Source of the DNA: Pythium myriotylum
Taxonomy: Eukaryota > Oomycota > Peronosporomycetes > Pythiales > Pythiaceae
Assembly (NCBI GenBank): GCA_023091665.1
Contig: JALJCQ010000016.1
Span: 1,116,001 to 1,180,000, forward strand
Direction: 5' to 3'
DNA: 64,000 nt
Below, in pieces: positions 25,029 through 35,656 of this stretch. A model generated the notes under the pieces. The model was not told the DNA's origin, searched no databases, and worked only from the letters and a program-made list of their open reading frames with translations. Position 1 is the first letter of the stretch; each line of letters begins with the position of its first letter. The position numbers and the translations under genes are program-made.

Positions 25029-25880
25029 ATGGGAGAGCAGGACGGCGAGCGAGCGGTGGCGCTGCGCGGCGCGCAGAAGCGCGATGTGTACCTCACGGGC
25101 TTCGGCAAGTTCGGCAACATCGTGGAGAACCCGACGACGTACATCGTGCAGGAGATCGCCAACGACGAGAACGTCACGGAGGCGCTCGTGCTCGAAGTGT
25201 CGGCCAAAGGTGCGCGGCTTCCAGTGGCTGCATTGCTACAGACAGCGCTCAGCGAAACCGTTCTCTGTGTGGTTCCTCTGTTATGTCGGATTCAGGCTCG
25301 GTGGAGATGCTGCAGCCGCTGCGCAAGAAGGCCGCGGTATGCTGGAGCGGGATGCATAAGTGCCGATCAGGAAGTCGCCTGACGAGATGTTGGATAGGAG
25401 AGCGGCCGTCCGTTCGTGTTTCTGCATCTTGGTGTGAATGCCGGTGCAACCAAGTTTGCGCTCGAGCAGGTAGGCTATAATGTGGCCGACTTCCGGATTC
25501 CGGACGAGCGTGGCTGGGTCGCGCAAGGTGAGACGATCGCAACGGACGAAGGCGACGACCTCAAGACGGCACTGCCGCTGGAAGAGATCCTCGCGACACT
25601 CCACAAAGACACCGAGCTTGTGGACATCTCCACTGACCCGGGCCGCTACATTTGCAACTACGTCTACTTCCATTCGCTCCACTGGATCAAGCAACACGCA
25701 GACGACAAGCACCCGGTACGATCCCTTCAGTGCTGTTCTCGCTCTTTTCGCTGTGGCTGACCCGTGTCTTGGTTGCAGCACTTTGCTCTATTCCTCCACG
25801 TGCCGCAGTTTGATGTGATCCCAATCGAGGACCAAGTCGCATTCGTGCGCAAGCTCATTGCGATTCTCGCGGACTTGTAG
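25029..25880 (+). CDS. PGPEP1: Pyroglutamyl-peptidase I (peptidase family C15)
   Basis: Four exons (25029-25209, 25296-25336, 25398-25715, 25779-25880) give 213 residues, the usual length of this family. Family blocks seen: YLTGFGKFGNIVENPT near the N-terminus, FVFLHLGVNAGATKFALE, IPDERGW, the catalytic cysteine motif STDPGRYICNYVYFHS, and the catalytic histidine motif LFLHVPQFD near the C-terminus. The enzyme removes N-terminal pyroglutamate from peptides in the cytosol. Exons 1-2, 2-3 and 3-4 join in phases 1, 0 and 0 with GT/AG borders. No key residue is missing. Confidence 0.9.
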
Positions 25881-26488
25881 AAAATTGACCAGTCCACTCA
25901 TTGCCACCTTCCTGGCGAAGAGGTGTGAGCTCTCCATCAAGTGAAGGACACGTAGCATGTTTGCAAGATATTGTCAACCTCGCGAGCGAGAGACGCCAAT
26001 TGAAATGCTTCAGTTGCAACGCAAACGGTGAACCAAAAGTCTTCCGTCCTGTCGCACCTAGCACCCCTAGAGCTGTGGAGGAAGTCTTCACAGCACCTTG
26101 CTTTGACTCGCAGATACCAAGCACCTTTAGCTTTGAGCATGACATTGGATGTACAGTGTATAGTAGATGACTCTAACCAAGTCGAGGGAGACGCCAGAGC
26201 CAAGGCTTGAACGTGTACGTGGAAGCTGCCTCCAAAGAGCTCCTGCTCATTGCATCTCACCTTGTTTTAATCTTTCCGATACCTTCCCATCCTATTCTGA
26301 TACCTTCCCATTTAATGGGTCTGGTCTCATGTCGCAGACCAGCTCCATGTGGGTGGTGGCTGTGTAAATAACCTCTCCATCGACGTTCGTAACCGCTAGC
26401 CCGACTCGCGGCAACTTGGCGCCTCGCATTCGACGGTCGCGACTGACTGGCTGAGTGGACTCGACGACCCCCACGCGCCCTGGACGCC
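25881..26488. other. Intergenic stretch, possible small minus-strand gene
   Basis: About 600 bp before the La-related gene. On the minus strand an open piece at 26292-26430 reads like coding sequence (LPRVGLAVTNVDGEVIYTA), and another at 25937-26260 is open, with possible splice borders between them. I recognise no family. Two 19-bp near-repeats (GATACCTTCCCATCCTATT type) lie at about 26278-26312. Confidence 0.3.
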
Positions 26489-28392
26489 ATGAGCTCGGAC
26501 GCCGCCTCGCCTGGTACGCGCTCGCGTCTCCAGTAGAACCGTTTTCTCTCTTTGTTCTCATTGTCGCGTTGCGTGCATGTGGGTGGCAGCCGCGCAGCAG
26601 GAACTCAAGGACGCCATCAAGCGCCAGGTCGAGTTCTACTTTTCGCGCGCCAACCTCGCCAACGATGCGTTCCTCGTGTCGCAGATGAACTCGCAGATGT
26701 ACGTGGAAAAGGACTCTTTTTTCCCATGTGTCGGGTGAATGAATGGGGTGGGCTTACGGTGTGGGTGGTGGCAGGTTTGTGCCCGTGGAGACGATCGTGG
26801 GCTTTGGCAAGATCAAGCAGCTCACGACGGACGCGGCGCTCGTGGTCGAGGCCATCGCCGACTCGAAGCTCGTGGTGCTGAACGAGACCAAGGACGCGAT
26901 CAAGCCCAACCTCAAGTCGGAGCGCAACACGATCATCCTGCGCGAGATCCCGTCGGCCACGGCGCCCGAGGACGTGCGCGCTATCTTTGACGGCTGCGGC
27001 GAGGTCACGAGCGTGCGCAGCGACGTCGGCGACACGTGGTTCGTCACGCTCGCCTCCGAGGAAGACGCCGTCAAGACGGTGCTCGAGCTGCGCAGCAAGA
27101 CTTTCAACGGCGCGCCCATCAAGGCGCGTTTGAAGAGCGAGAACGTGATCAAGTCGTTCTTCCCGGCGCAGACCGTGGTCGAGCCGGTCGCGGCGGTTGG
27201 TGGTGCCTACTCGCGCGGCTACTACGCCAACGGCTACTACGACGTCAACTACGGCGCGCAGTACGGTGCCCGTGGCCAGTACAACGGCGCTGCTGGCGGT
27301 GGCCGTGGAGGCCGAGGCGTTGCTGGCGGTCAGGCGCGCCAGAACGGTGGTCGCGGCGCGAACGGCACGCAGCAGAAGGAGCCCAAGAGCGGCGGCTTCG
27401 AGAACCAGCGTCCGGCGAGCCGCAAGGCCAAGGACAAGAAGAACAAGGCCACGGCCGACAAACAGGCCCCGGCTAGCGCGTCCAAGCAGGGCGGTGCTGC
27501 CGCGCCCGCCGAGCGTCAGCCGGTGCTCAACTCGGCCAACTTCCCGCCGCTGCCTGTGCCGGAGAAGCCTGCTGGCTCGCCGTACGGCGAGATCAAGTTC
27601 TCGTACGCTCACGAAGATATCCTCGAGATCGTCAAGCACATGGACGAGAACGACTGCAAGCTGCCCGATGGCAAGGTGGACTACGAGGCCCATAGCGTCG
27701 CGCTCACGCCGATTGCGCACCCAGACTTGCTGCGCAACCAGCGAACATACAGTATCGAGCAGGCCCGTGAAGCTCTGCGACAGGGCCGCCCTATTCGCTC
27801 GGACTCGATCGGCTCGATCGACTACGAGAGCATGATGTACGGCGAGGACTACACGAAGGAGGCTCGTGAGCTGCGGAAACAGAAGGCCGAGGCCGAGAAG
27901 ACCGAGGCGCCCAAGTCGGGCGGTGCTGCTGCGCCTGCCGCTGCTGCTACGCCTGCCCAGGCCAAGGTCCAGGGTTACGCTGCCGCTCTCATTTACGGCA
28001 CGCCGGCTCCGCAGCCCCCTGTTGAGCCCAAGAAGAAGGCTCTTGCTGCCGCTGCTACCCCGGCGGCTGGCGCCAAGGGAAAGGACGGCAAGGAGCCCAA
28101 GGAAGGCAAGAAGGAGGGCAAGAAGGGCGCCAAGAAGGCGGCCGCTGCCAAGGAGCCTGTGGTGGACGAGACGTTGCCCAAGTCGGGTGCATGGGGCGGC
28201 CGCGCGTTCGCCGAGGTTGTCAAGTCGGAGCCTGTGAACCCGCCACCGGCGCCTGCGCCTGTCAAGGCCGCGGCTCCGGCCCCTGCGTCGACAAGCAGCC
28301 CGTCGGCGGCCAAGAAGACGATCAAGGAGGTCGACGGCAAGTGGGAGCGAAACCAGAAGGACCGACGACCGATCGGCGGTGACAAGCAGTAA
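26489..28392 (+). CDS. La-related RNA-binding protein (LARP4-like La module)
   Basis: Three exons (26489-26513, 26590-26698, 26775-28392) give 583 residues. Exon 1 codes only for the first eight residues. The La motif follows at once (KRQVEFYFSRANLANDAFL, then VSQMNSQMFVPVETI), with the aromatic and Phe residues that bind RNA 3' ends in this fold. An RRM-like domain comes next (NTIILREIPSATAPEDVRAIF, then TWFVTLASEEDAVKTV, FNGAPIKARLKSE). After this lies a Tyr/Gly/Arg-rich region (about 27190-27370) and a Pro/Ala/Lys-rich C-terminus. The La-motif-then-RRM order and the FYFSRANL signature fit the LARP4 or LARP6 group, which bind mRNA and support stability or translation. The exact subfamily is inference. 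Confidence 0.82.
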
Positions 28393-28721
28393 GGAGATGG
28401 GCTGCGAGTGACGGAGAAGTTAGACAAACCAGTGACAGGAAAGAGATCAATTAGTGAGCAGGAGGAAGATGAGGTTCGAGCCAAGAGGTGGAAACAAAGC
28501 GAGCACTGCACCGTCAGTAATGAGGAATCGGCCGTGCAGCAAGTGGACGAGGAAGAATGGATGCGCGCACCATCACATGGGCGTGTCTCGATATACAGGA
28601 GGAAGGAGGACCGATGTGGTGCAGACTTGGTTTGCGTATTTGGATTTTGAACATACAGTATATAGGTAGCCACTCGAGAACACACCAAAAAGCGACAAAA
28701 AATGAAACATACACAATCACC
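28393..28721. other. Intergenic, convergent 3' ends
   Basis: 330 bp between two convergent stop codons. A/G-rich on the plus strand with a few short ORFs that have no coding look. It presumably holds both 3' untranslated regions. Nothing else is seen. Confidence 0.5.
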
Positions 28722-30557
28722 TTAGACGAGAGTCTCGTTTGAGAGCCCAACGTCCCCGCCCGCAGACGACAGGTTTGTGTTGAGATACACGAGCGCCGCT
28801 TTGCTGGCCTGGTCCTCGCTCATATACTTGCTGTTCATCTGGTAAATCTTGTCAAACATCTCGCGGCGGTGCTTCGCGAGCCCAGATGACGCAGGAAAGC
28901 AGAGGTTACGTAGCGCGACTGACTGTAAGTGTGGCACCGAGCCGCCGATGAAACCTTTCCACCAGTGGATTGGACTGCACTTCTGTGCCGATTCCCACAC
29001 AGCGTCGTCTGCGAACATGCCAACGCGACCAGTGTAACGCGTGAGCTCGGCGACGATGTGAGCGTCTGTCGGCGGATCGGCCGAGCGCTTCAAGTACGCG
29101 AGCACTTCGCTGCTCACGTCGGTGACCAGCCCTGCATCAGGAAACCGAGGGTCAAGGATGTACGCTGTGTACATTGCCGGGTGTCGGATGGCCTGCCAGT
29201 GCTCCGACATGATCTGTTGCACTTTTGTCGCCAGGTCGCCATACTTCTGGAGATGGCCCCAGAGCTGAGTGAAGCGGTGGTAGAAAGTGGATAGCAGCGG
29301 GTAGTCTGAGTCGAAAGTCTTCATCAGGTCCAGGAAGGGCTCAAGTAGGCTTGTGTATGTCGAGAGCTCTTCCCAGAACGTCAAGTTGATCATCTGCTCC
29401 TTGGCGTGTGGGTCCAGTCCACTCAACGGGCCATTCTCTGCGAGCAAGATCTCGAACGAGTGGTGATTGCGCTCGACGCCGAAGAGGCACTCGAGCTGCG
29501 CGACCGGCCCGTCGTCGGCCGGCTCATTGAGCGGGTACGAGGCCTCGAGGGCCTGCATGGGCTCCGAGACGCGCGCGAATGCAGCCTTGGCGATGTGGTT
29601 CTGCGAGAAGTACTGCGCAATGACGCGGCAGACAGCGAGCGTGTTGGCGAGCGACGGGATGGCGAGGATGTCGTGCATCATGGCGCCCATGGCGTGCGCG
29701 CAGCTGGGCAGGAAGGTCACGTTCGGGTACTTGCCTTCGAGCACGAGCGCGGCCTGCTTCATGTTGGGGTTGCGCAGATCCATGACGATGACAGAGACTT
29801 TCCCCGTGCCGATCTGGGTCATAACGTGCTCGATCTTCTCAATGAGCACTTCGGGGGTGTGCGGGGCCTCGCCCGTGTTCTCAAAGGCGAACACGCCCGG
29901 GTTGGGCGTGTTGATCGAGAAGCTCAAGATCGAGCGTTTCATGCTCGTGGACCAGCTTTCAACACCGAGACAGACCGAGGACGCGTCGAGCACTTCAGCG
30001 CGCAGCTTGAGCTGCACCTCGGTGTACTCGAGGTCGAGCGCCGAGGTCGCGAGCGTGAACGCCGTCGGCAGTTCGTACCCGGGGTTCATGCGCTTGATCA
30101 TCTTGACGAACGACGGGTTCTCCACGGTGCTCACGGGCAGCGCGGCGCCGAGGATGGCCTTGGCGACGTAGCTGTCGAGATCGGCCTTGTCATCGAGCGG
30201 GCCGGTCGTCGCGGCGCCGCCGAGCGCACTGCGCGCGCGCCGCTGCTTCTTGAGCAGGTGCTGGTGGTGGTGGTGCGGCGAGCTGGCGCCGACCGCGAGC
30301 GCGCCGTTGGCGTTGGCGCCGGCGCCGGCGCTCGCCCCGGGCGGCACCATGCTCGTGAGGTCCATTTTGCGGTTCATGTCGGCCTCGAACATCTCCGACT
30401 TGACGTTGATGGGGCACTCGGGACACTTGCGCGCGAGGTGCACGCGCATGCGCGTGACGAGCCCGACCATGTTGTGCTGGCAGTACTTGCAGATGCCGCG
30501 CTTGGTCGGGCCGTCGCGGCGGAAGTGCGACCAGACCGAGCTCGCCGGGCGCGGCAT
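28722..30557 (-). CDS. BED-finger protein derived from a hAT transposase
   Basis: An intact single-exon ORF of 611 residues. The N-terminus has a BED zinc finger (VWSHFRRDG, CKYC, HLARKCPECP), then a Gly/Ala/His-rich linker. The core resembles the hAT RNase-H fold: CLGVESWSTSMKRSILSF where transposases have D-G-W-T, VIVMDLRNPNMKQAALVLE for the second Asp block (D...NM..A), and CAHAMGAMMHDI for the C..H block. The usual C-terminal hAT dimerisation motif is not obvious. The first catalytic Asp position is Glu. An intact frame with an altered catalytic block and no terminal inverted repeats in view suggests a domesticated DNA-binding protein rather than a mobile element. No function can be named. 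Confidence 0.72.
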   Translation of the reverse strand: MPRPASSVWSHFRRDGPTKRGICKYCQHNMVGLVTRMRVHLARKCPECPINVKSEMFEADMNRKMDLTSMVPPGASAGAGANANGALAVGASSPHHHHQHLLKKQRRARSALGGAATTGPLDDKADLDSYVAKAILGAALPVSTVENPSFVKMIKRMNPGYELPTAFTLATSALDLEYTEVQLKLRAEVLDASSVCLGVESWSTSMKRSILSFSINTPNPGVFAFENTGEAPHTPEVLIEKIEHVMTQIGTGKVSVIVMDLRNPNMKQAALVLEGKYPNVTFLPSCAHAMGAMMHDILAIPSLANTLAVCRVIAQYFSQNHIAKAAFARVSEPMQALEASYPLNEPADDGPVAQLECLFGVERNHHSFEILLAENGPLSGLDPHAKEQMINLTFWEELSTYTSLLEPFLDLMKTFDSDYPLLSTFYHRFTQLWGHLQKYGDLATKVQQIMSEHWQAIRHPAMYTAYILDPRFPDAGLVTDVSSEVLAYLKRSADPPTDAHIVAELTRYTGRVGMFADDAVWESAQKCSPIHWWKGFIGGSVPHLQSVALRNLCFPASSGLAKHRREMFDKIYQMNSKYMSEDQASKAALVYLNTNLSSAGGDVGLSNETLV

Positions 30558-30900
30558 CGTGGGGGGATCGCCAACTTCAACGCACGGAACGCGGCGATGG
30601 ATCGATCGATTTGGGTTGGGGCGGTTCTTTCGCGAATGCGACAGCGGATCGATTCGATTCGATTCAAAAGCACGGGTGTTTTATTCCGACCAGTCAAATG
30701 GGGAAAAACCTTACGGGGGAAGAGGAAAAACCTTCGGGAGAGGTGGGGGGTTATTCACGGCCGAGGTGGGAAACGAATGTTGGGAATTGTGAATAAAACA
30801 GAACGAGCGGATGTTGGAAATGAGCGGATTTCTTGTTTTGAAAAAAAAAGGCAACTTCAACAAGGATCGACGGAGGGAAAAGACGTGGACTCGAGTGTGT
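30558..30900. other. Intergenic
   Basis: About 340 bp between the hAT-derived gene start and the tyrosinase stop. Repeated GATCGATT/GATTCGATTC words near 30600-30665 and a short A9 tract at 30841 are the only patterns seen. It must hold the hAT-derived gene promoter. Confidence 0.4.
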
Positions 30901-33057
30901 CTAGGCGGTCGGCCGCTGGATGGTCTGCGACTGGGGATCGGAGGAGGAGGATGGGGTCGGCGTTGGCGTTGGCGTCTCGGGGATTGGCGTTGGTGTTGGT
31001 GTTGGCGTTGGCGTTGGCGTTGGCGTTGGCGCCGACGCTGTGGATGTTGGTGATGTGGAAGACGGTGCCGTGGTTGTTGGGGTTGAAGCCTCCGTCGCTG
31101 GTTGTGTCGGAGTTGGAATGGGAGTGGTGGCTGGTGTCGGAGTCGGAGTTCCGGGCGCCGCTGTAGTCGGCGTTGGGGTCTTAGCTGGCGTTTCCGTCGT
31201 GGGCAAGTCGTTTGGATACGCATAGTACGATGATGCCGTCGGCACATCGCATGGAAAGTACTTTTCCATGAGCTTCTTCCACTCTGGTAGCCGGATCGGA
31301 TCCGTCGAGTTGGTCTTGAGGTCGTCCACGAGCTTCTTGCACGGAGGCGGTTCGTTCACGTTGAAGGCCTTCTTAAACTCCTCGCTGTAATCTCTCACCC
31401 CGCCTCGACACTGGTCGTAAAACAAACACACCATCTTCTCGAGCTGGTCGGCTACTTTGACTTGGTCCAGTGGCTTTTGCTGGTACGAGTCTTGGGCGAC
31501 AGCTGAAACGAGCTGGTGACGCACATCATCGACCCATTTCGTGACTTTGGCAGCTTCTGGGTCGTGGTCGTCAGTGTGGTCGATAGGAAAGTCACCCTGA
31601 AGAGGTGGCGGTGAGGGTGAGGAGGGATCTGTTGGTTGTGACGAGTACGGTTGTGGCGTTTTGCCGCCGTTGGACGGCACGGATGTCGTCACCGAGGAGT
31701 TGGCATCATGGTTGGGAGTTGGATTAGGAGCGGTCTGGCCAGATGCAGGAGCGTCTTCGGCTATGTCACTCTTGCAGTCAGGGTGGCCTGCTGACTGACG
31801 AAGACGACGTCTTGTCGCGCTGGCAGCATCACATTGCGAAGCCATTCGCCCCACGAGACCACCAACCTGATATGTGTAGCGGTTAGCTCCGAGCTGCGCG
31901 ATGTCGGAAAGCTGATAATACTTGTTGGGGAGACCGGCGAAAAACGGGTACAAATCCTGACCCGGGAGGCTAACTTGCGTAGGGTCAATGCCGAACTCGC
32001 CGTCACGCATAGTCACTGTCGATTGCGTTGTGAAGAATCCAGCATCTTCACGGTGAGGGCACTGGACAAACGCGTACGGGTTGTTCATTTTCTGCTCTTC
32101 CGTGAGCTTGCCCAAGCCGACGCGGCACCTGAGGTAGATTGTCAATAGCAAGTCCACGTATGCCTAACACCGACAAATCCAAGTTAGCCTTGCCGCAATG
32201 CGCAGCTTCATCTGACGATTGATCTTACGTGGTGGGACCAGAAGAGAGGATCAGCAGGAGACTGAAATGTAGCCATAGCTCCCCCCAATTGAGCGTGCAG
32301 TGAATCTACAGGGTTAATATCGGGTGAGATATCTCGGTCACCCAACAGGTTACAGCGACAACGTACTGTGCATGCCTTCTTCGATCGACTTCCCCGTCGA
32401 AACGAAGTCCCCCGAAGTGAATAGCTGGCGATATATCGATGCGAAGTTCGTTGCCGGTGGGAACTGTGTGTTCAACAGATTGTTGCGCGGGACGCAATGC
32501 GCACAGGCAGAACCTGTGTTGCTGGACGTTTCGCAAAAGTGGTTGAGCGGTGCCGCACTGACACATCGATCCCCCGTGACCAAAACACCATTGATCGCCA
32601 AATCCTTGATCGGGCCAATCGTTGATCCTCCCATGTCGCGGACGATCATCGCGCAGCTTTGGAGGCTCGTACAGGCTCCTGTCATGGCTCGGGCGTTCTG
32701 CTGTATCTGATCCCAGTATGGCACCGTGATACACTCGTATGCTGGGCCGAGACTACGCAACATGTTCTCGAACCCTAGCAAAAAGTAGCGATGCCAGTAG
32801 GTGAACATGCACACGCGGTGCGCTTCCATCTCTGACATCTTCTCCGTGTGCATCTCGACGAACTTGATGTAGTAGCCTTTGTCCATTGCGAGTTGAAGCG
32901 CGTTTCGATAGAGCTGACGCTCCGTGACACTCATTGAATCGTAGTTCTTCCGAACTCGGGTGGTCGTGCAGGCGGCTTCAGCGATAGGGGGCTGTATCCC
33001 TGGGAAGAGGGCAACGACACCGACGATCGCGGCCAGTATATGTGTTTTGATTCTCAT
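30901..33057 (-). CDS. Secreted tyrosinase with Pro/Thr-rich tail
   Basis: Three exons (33057-32367, 32305-32229, 32163-30901) give about 676 residues. A signal peptide covers residues 1-28 (hydrophobic HILAAIVGVVALF, ending AEA). Copper A ligands are His70, His80 and His89 in the classical arrangement (EAHRVCMFTYWHRYFLLGFE). Copper B has MHNSLHAQLGGAM (two His) and ADPLFWSHHAYVD (third His), completed by the splice at 32229/32163. All six copper ligands are thus present. The enzyme oxidises phenols to quinones, leading to melanin or cross-linked walls. The C-terminal third is low complexity, rich in Thr and Pro with (PT)n runs, like a glycosylated wall linker. An alternative upstream Met at 33135 would bury the signal peptide, so 33057 is preferred. 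Confidence 0.9.
30959..31031. repeat. GGCGTT hexamer microsatellite inside the tyrosinase tail
   Basis: Near-perfect tandem copies of GGCGTT/GGTGTT code for a Pro-Thr dipeptide repeat on the minus strand. Repeat length is likely to vary between strains. Confidence 0.8.
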
Positions 33058-33560
33058 CGTGAAACAAGGACTGTAGGGGGTGTGCGGTCGAGAGGACTTG
33101 CGTGAGAGTCCGCAAGTTGGTGACTGGTAGAACACCCATGGCTTGCCCTTGAGCTTATCTGAAGAGCCAGAGCTAAAGTGTGTCGCAAAGAATTAAGCAT
33201 GGAGCAAGGGATACGCGCTCCTAGCCGTTTTCGTTCCATTTGGGTCTCAGTACGGGCTCTGTACAGTTTTCATTGGTGTTTCGCCTGGGAAATTGCTGAG
33301 CACCAGAGCAATGGGGTCACTTTTATTCTAGGAACCTTGCATTGAAATCAGAACATGATGGCTTCGGGTGCGTTTCATGTCCAGGCTCCAACACCAAGGA
33401 ACTCTCTGAGAATGAATGAAAGGTCGTTGAGAATGGGCACCGAACACGACTCCTACCGGAACATGCGATGTGCCAAACAAAGACTGTATCCGCTGATAAC
33501 TGTTGGATTGATTCTAACGATGGGCCTGTGCAAAGGTTTGGTGCACGGAATCAACCTTGT
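33058..33560. other. Intergenic
   Basis: About 500 bp between the tyrosinase start and the stop of the TrhO-methyltransferase gene. It holds the tyrosinase promoter. Short plus-strand ORFs here overlap the minus-strand gene frame and have no coding look. No repeat or RNA gene is seen. Confidence 0.45.
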
Positions 33561-35513
33561 TCATTTTTGCCGCACGAGGGTAAGCCCATCCCACAGCGGT
33601 AGTAAGACTGAGACGACACGCTCATCCTGGCTGACGTGGGAGTTAAATGCCGCTAGTCCTGCTGCTATTCGCTCTTTCTTGGTGGTGTCCCCATTGACAT
33701 ATGCCAGCACTCGACCCCTAAATAAAGTGTTATCAAAGGCAAGGAGGCCGTGGGTACGAAGAAGCCTCTTGTCCAGAACGGCATTGAAGTAATCGACGTA
33801 CTTCCTCTTGTTGGCATCAATAAAGATAAAGTCAAATTGACGGCCTTCCAAGGCGCATGCATCAAGAAATGCCATGCCATCGCTCACAACAGTTGATATA
33901 TGTTCTTTCCGTGAGCTTCGGTCAAAGAAGGTCCGAGCAAACGCCATAGTGTCTTCATTGATATCACAAGTCGTGACAGCTCCCTGGCCAGGCGGCAAGC
34001 CGTTCGCCAGAGCAAGTGCTGAGTAGCCAGTGAAGCAACCGATCTCCAATATGTCGTGGGCACCAGTGAGTTGCACAAGGAAGCTCAAGGCTTTACTCTG
34101 CGGTTCGTCGATCAACTGTTCTGCCTTTGGCCAGTCCCGCTGAGTAGTTTCTCGAAGTTCTCTCAGCAGAAGATCATCTTCAAGTGGAGAACTGATTTCG
34201 TTTACATAAGAGTTGATACTTTTTGGTAAAGTCGTAGTTGTAAAGCCTCGAGCGTCGTGGGATCGAACTCGTGAAAGAGCGTTTGGTACAGACGGGATCC
34301 AACGGGAGGCATGTTTCTTCCGGTATACACGTAGGTCCTTGCCTTGCATCCTTTGCATTCGTAATACTTGTTCTCTACAGCTGTCGCTGCAAGCTCCAGA
34401 ACTCTTGGATCGACACGACGAGCATTGCAAGATTAGTCCGCCACACATTGTATTGGAACAGTTGGTGTGGTCATTGCAAGGAGCGCCACACTGGAAACAC
34501 TTGCCCAACACATCCGATGTCACCACCTCCGCCGACACATCCTCCACTCCAGAAGACACACAGCGCTGGTCAAACACGAAATTCTTCCCCTTGAACAGTG
34601 ACTCCTCCGAAGGATTCTCCTTCAAGAACCGCTGGTAGTTGACGATGCCGCCCTGCAACTTGTGGATCGCGTCGATGCCCTTGTGCTGTTTCAAGTACGC
34701 TCCCACTTTCTCACACCGAATACCACCCGTACAGTACATCATCACCTCCTTCGGCTCCTGACCGTCGTGACTCGCCTTGTGGTTCTCGAGGATCTCGTCA
34801 AGCGCGTCGAAGGTGTCGCGGAAGGTATCGACCATGATGCGCGTGGCGCCGTCGAAGCGTCCGACTTCGTGTTCGTAGAAGTTGCGTACGTCGAGCACGA
34901 GTGTGTTGTGGTCTTGTTGTTGGTTTCGTTGGTGTAGTTTTCGGTGCCATTGGACTGGCGGGACCGCATTGCCGGAGTCTTGTAGGTTGAGAGGTGCCTT
35001 CTCGAAGCCGTCCGCGACGATCTGCTTCCGAATTCGGACATGCAGTCGATCAAACGCACCATTCGCTGAATTCGATGAATCAAAGACTGCGCCGTAGTTG
35101 ACGTGTGCCTCGGAGTACAGCGCTGGGAAGGATCGCGAGAACGTTGCAACATTCTCCAGCGGCATGACAACTTGTGCGTTGATGCCTTCCTGAGCGATGT
35201 ATACACGCCCTAGAACATCCAACTGCCTGCATACAGCAAGAAGCCTTCTCCGCCAACGCGGTAGCGCCTCCACGTCCAGTGGCGTGTAGTTGTAGAGACT
35301 GATGTACTGCCGCTTCGATGCCTGGAGCTCTTTCTCCATCGCCCCGCAGCTTGTAGACGCCTTCCGGACCCCGCCGACACTGCATTCGATTGAGGATCCC
35401 AAGGCGAACCTACTGACCGTCCACATCGCGGAGCTTCGACACGCCATCGCGCGCTGCGGCGACGGATGTCGAAGCATGTTTCCCTTCCTCCTTGCTTGTG
35501 AAGATGGCCACAC
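33561..35513 (-). CDS. Fusion protein: TrhO-type rhodanese + O-methyltransferase
   Basis: A single-exon ORF of 650 residues. Residues about 50-400 match the UPF0176/TrhO family: an N-terminal acylphosphatase-like part (YISLYNYTPLDVEAL, VYIAQEGINAQVVMP), a rhodanese domain with the active-site loop CTGGIRCEK (about residue 260), and a Cys-rich zinc-like tail (CFQCGAPCNDHTNCSN, then CSSC). TrhO enzymes hydroxylate uridine 34 of tRNA. Residues about 430-650 are a class I SAM-dependent O-methyltransferase of the caffeoyl-CoA/catechol type: LEIGCFTGYSALALA (SAM site), VTTCDIN, FDFIFIDANKRKYVDYF, LLAFDNTLFRGRV. The start could be 35513 or the Met at 35477. A 542-bp block is shared with the divergent neighbour. 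Whether both domains act on tRNA is unknown. Confidence 0.85.
   Translation of the reverse strand: MWPSSQARRKGNMLRHPSPQRAMACRSSAMWTVSRFALGSSIECSVGGVRKASTSCGAMEKELQASKRQYISLYNYTPLDVEALPRWRRRLLAVCRQLDVLGRVYIAQEGINAQVVMPLENVATFSRSFPALYSEAHVNYGAVFDSSNSANGAFDRLHVRIRKQIVADGFEKAPLNLQDSGNAVPPVQWHRKLHQRNQQQDHNTLVLDVRNFYEHEVGRFDGATRIMVDTFRDTFDALDEILENHKASHDGQEPKEVMMYCTGGIRCEKVGAYLKQHKGIDAIHKLQGGIVNYQRFLKENPSEESLFKGKNFVFDQRCVSSGVEDVSAEVVTSDVLGKCFQCGAPCNDHTNCSNTMCGGLILQCSSCRSKSSGACSDSCREQVLRMQRMQGKDLRVYRKKHASRWIPSVPNALSRVRSHDARGFTTTTLPKSINSYVNEISSPLEDDLLLRELRETTQRDWPKAEQLIDEPQSKALSFLVQLTGAHDILEIGCFTGYSALALANGLPPGQGAVTTCDINEDTMAFARTFFDRSSRKEHISTVVSDGMAFLDACALEGRQFDFIFIDANKRKYVDYFNAVLDKRLLRTHGLLAFDNTLFRGRVLAYVNGDTTKKERIAAGLAAFNSHVSQDERVVSVLLPLWDGLTLVRQK
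34474..35015. repeat. 542-bp block shared (inverted) with 36092-36633
   Basis: Wherever I compared them, the reverse complement of this block equals 36092-36633, third codon positions included. No length difference occurs, and clear mismatches begin at both edges (35016 and 34473). It covers the rhodanese core of both TrhO genes; sequence outside it is strongly diverged. Confidence 0.85.
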
Positions 35514-35656
35514 AAGTTGCCAAGGAGTCGACCGGTAGATACCGGTTTAAAGCATCAACTGAGTCTTGGCGTCTGTCTCCATAGACACGCAGTAAGAAGC
35601 CACTGGTGACCACGCCAAGAGATCTGCTCGACGCAGCAACTCAATCGCGAGTCGCC

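Noticed and set aside
26617..27720. 367-residue minus-strand open frame
   Set aside because: Shadow of the La-related gene, which has a clear La motif and RRM on the other strand.
29406..31166. 586-residue plus-strand open frame
   Set aside because: Antisense to the hAT-derived gene and tyrosinase tail; Arg/Glu/His/Val-rich composition of a GC-rich shadow frame, no domain.
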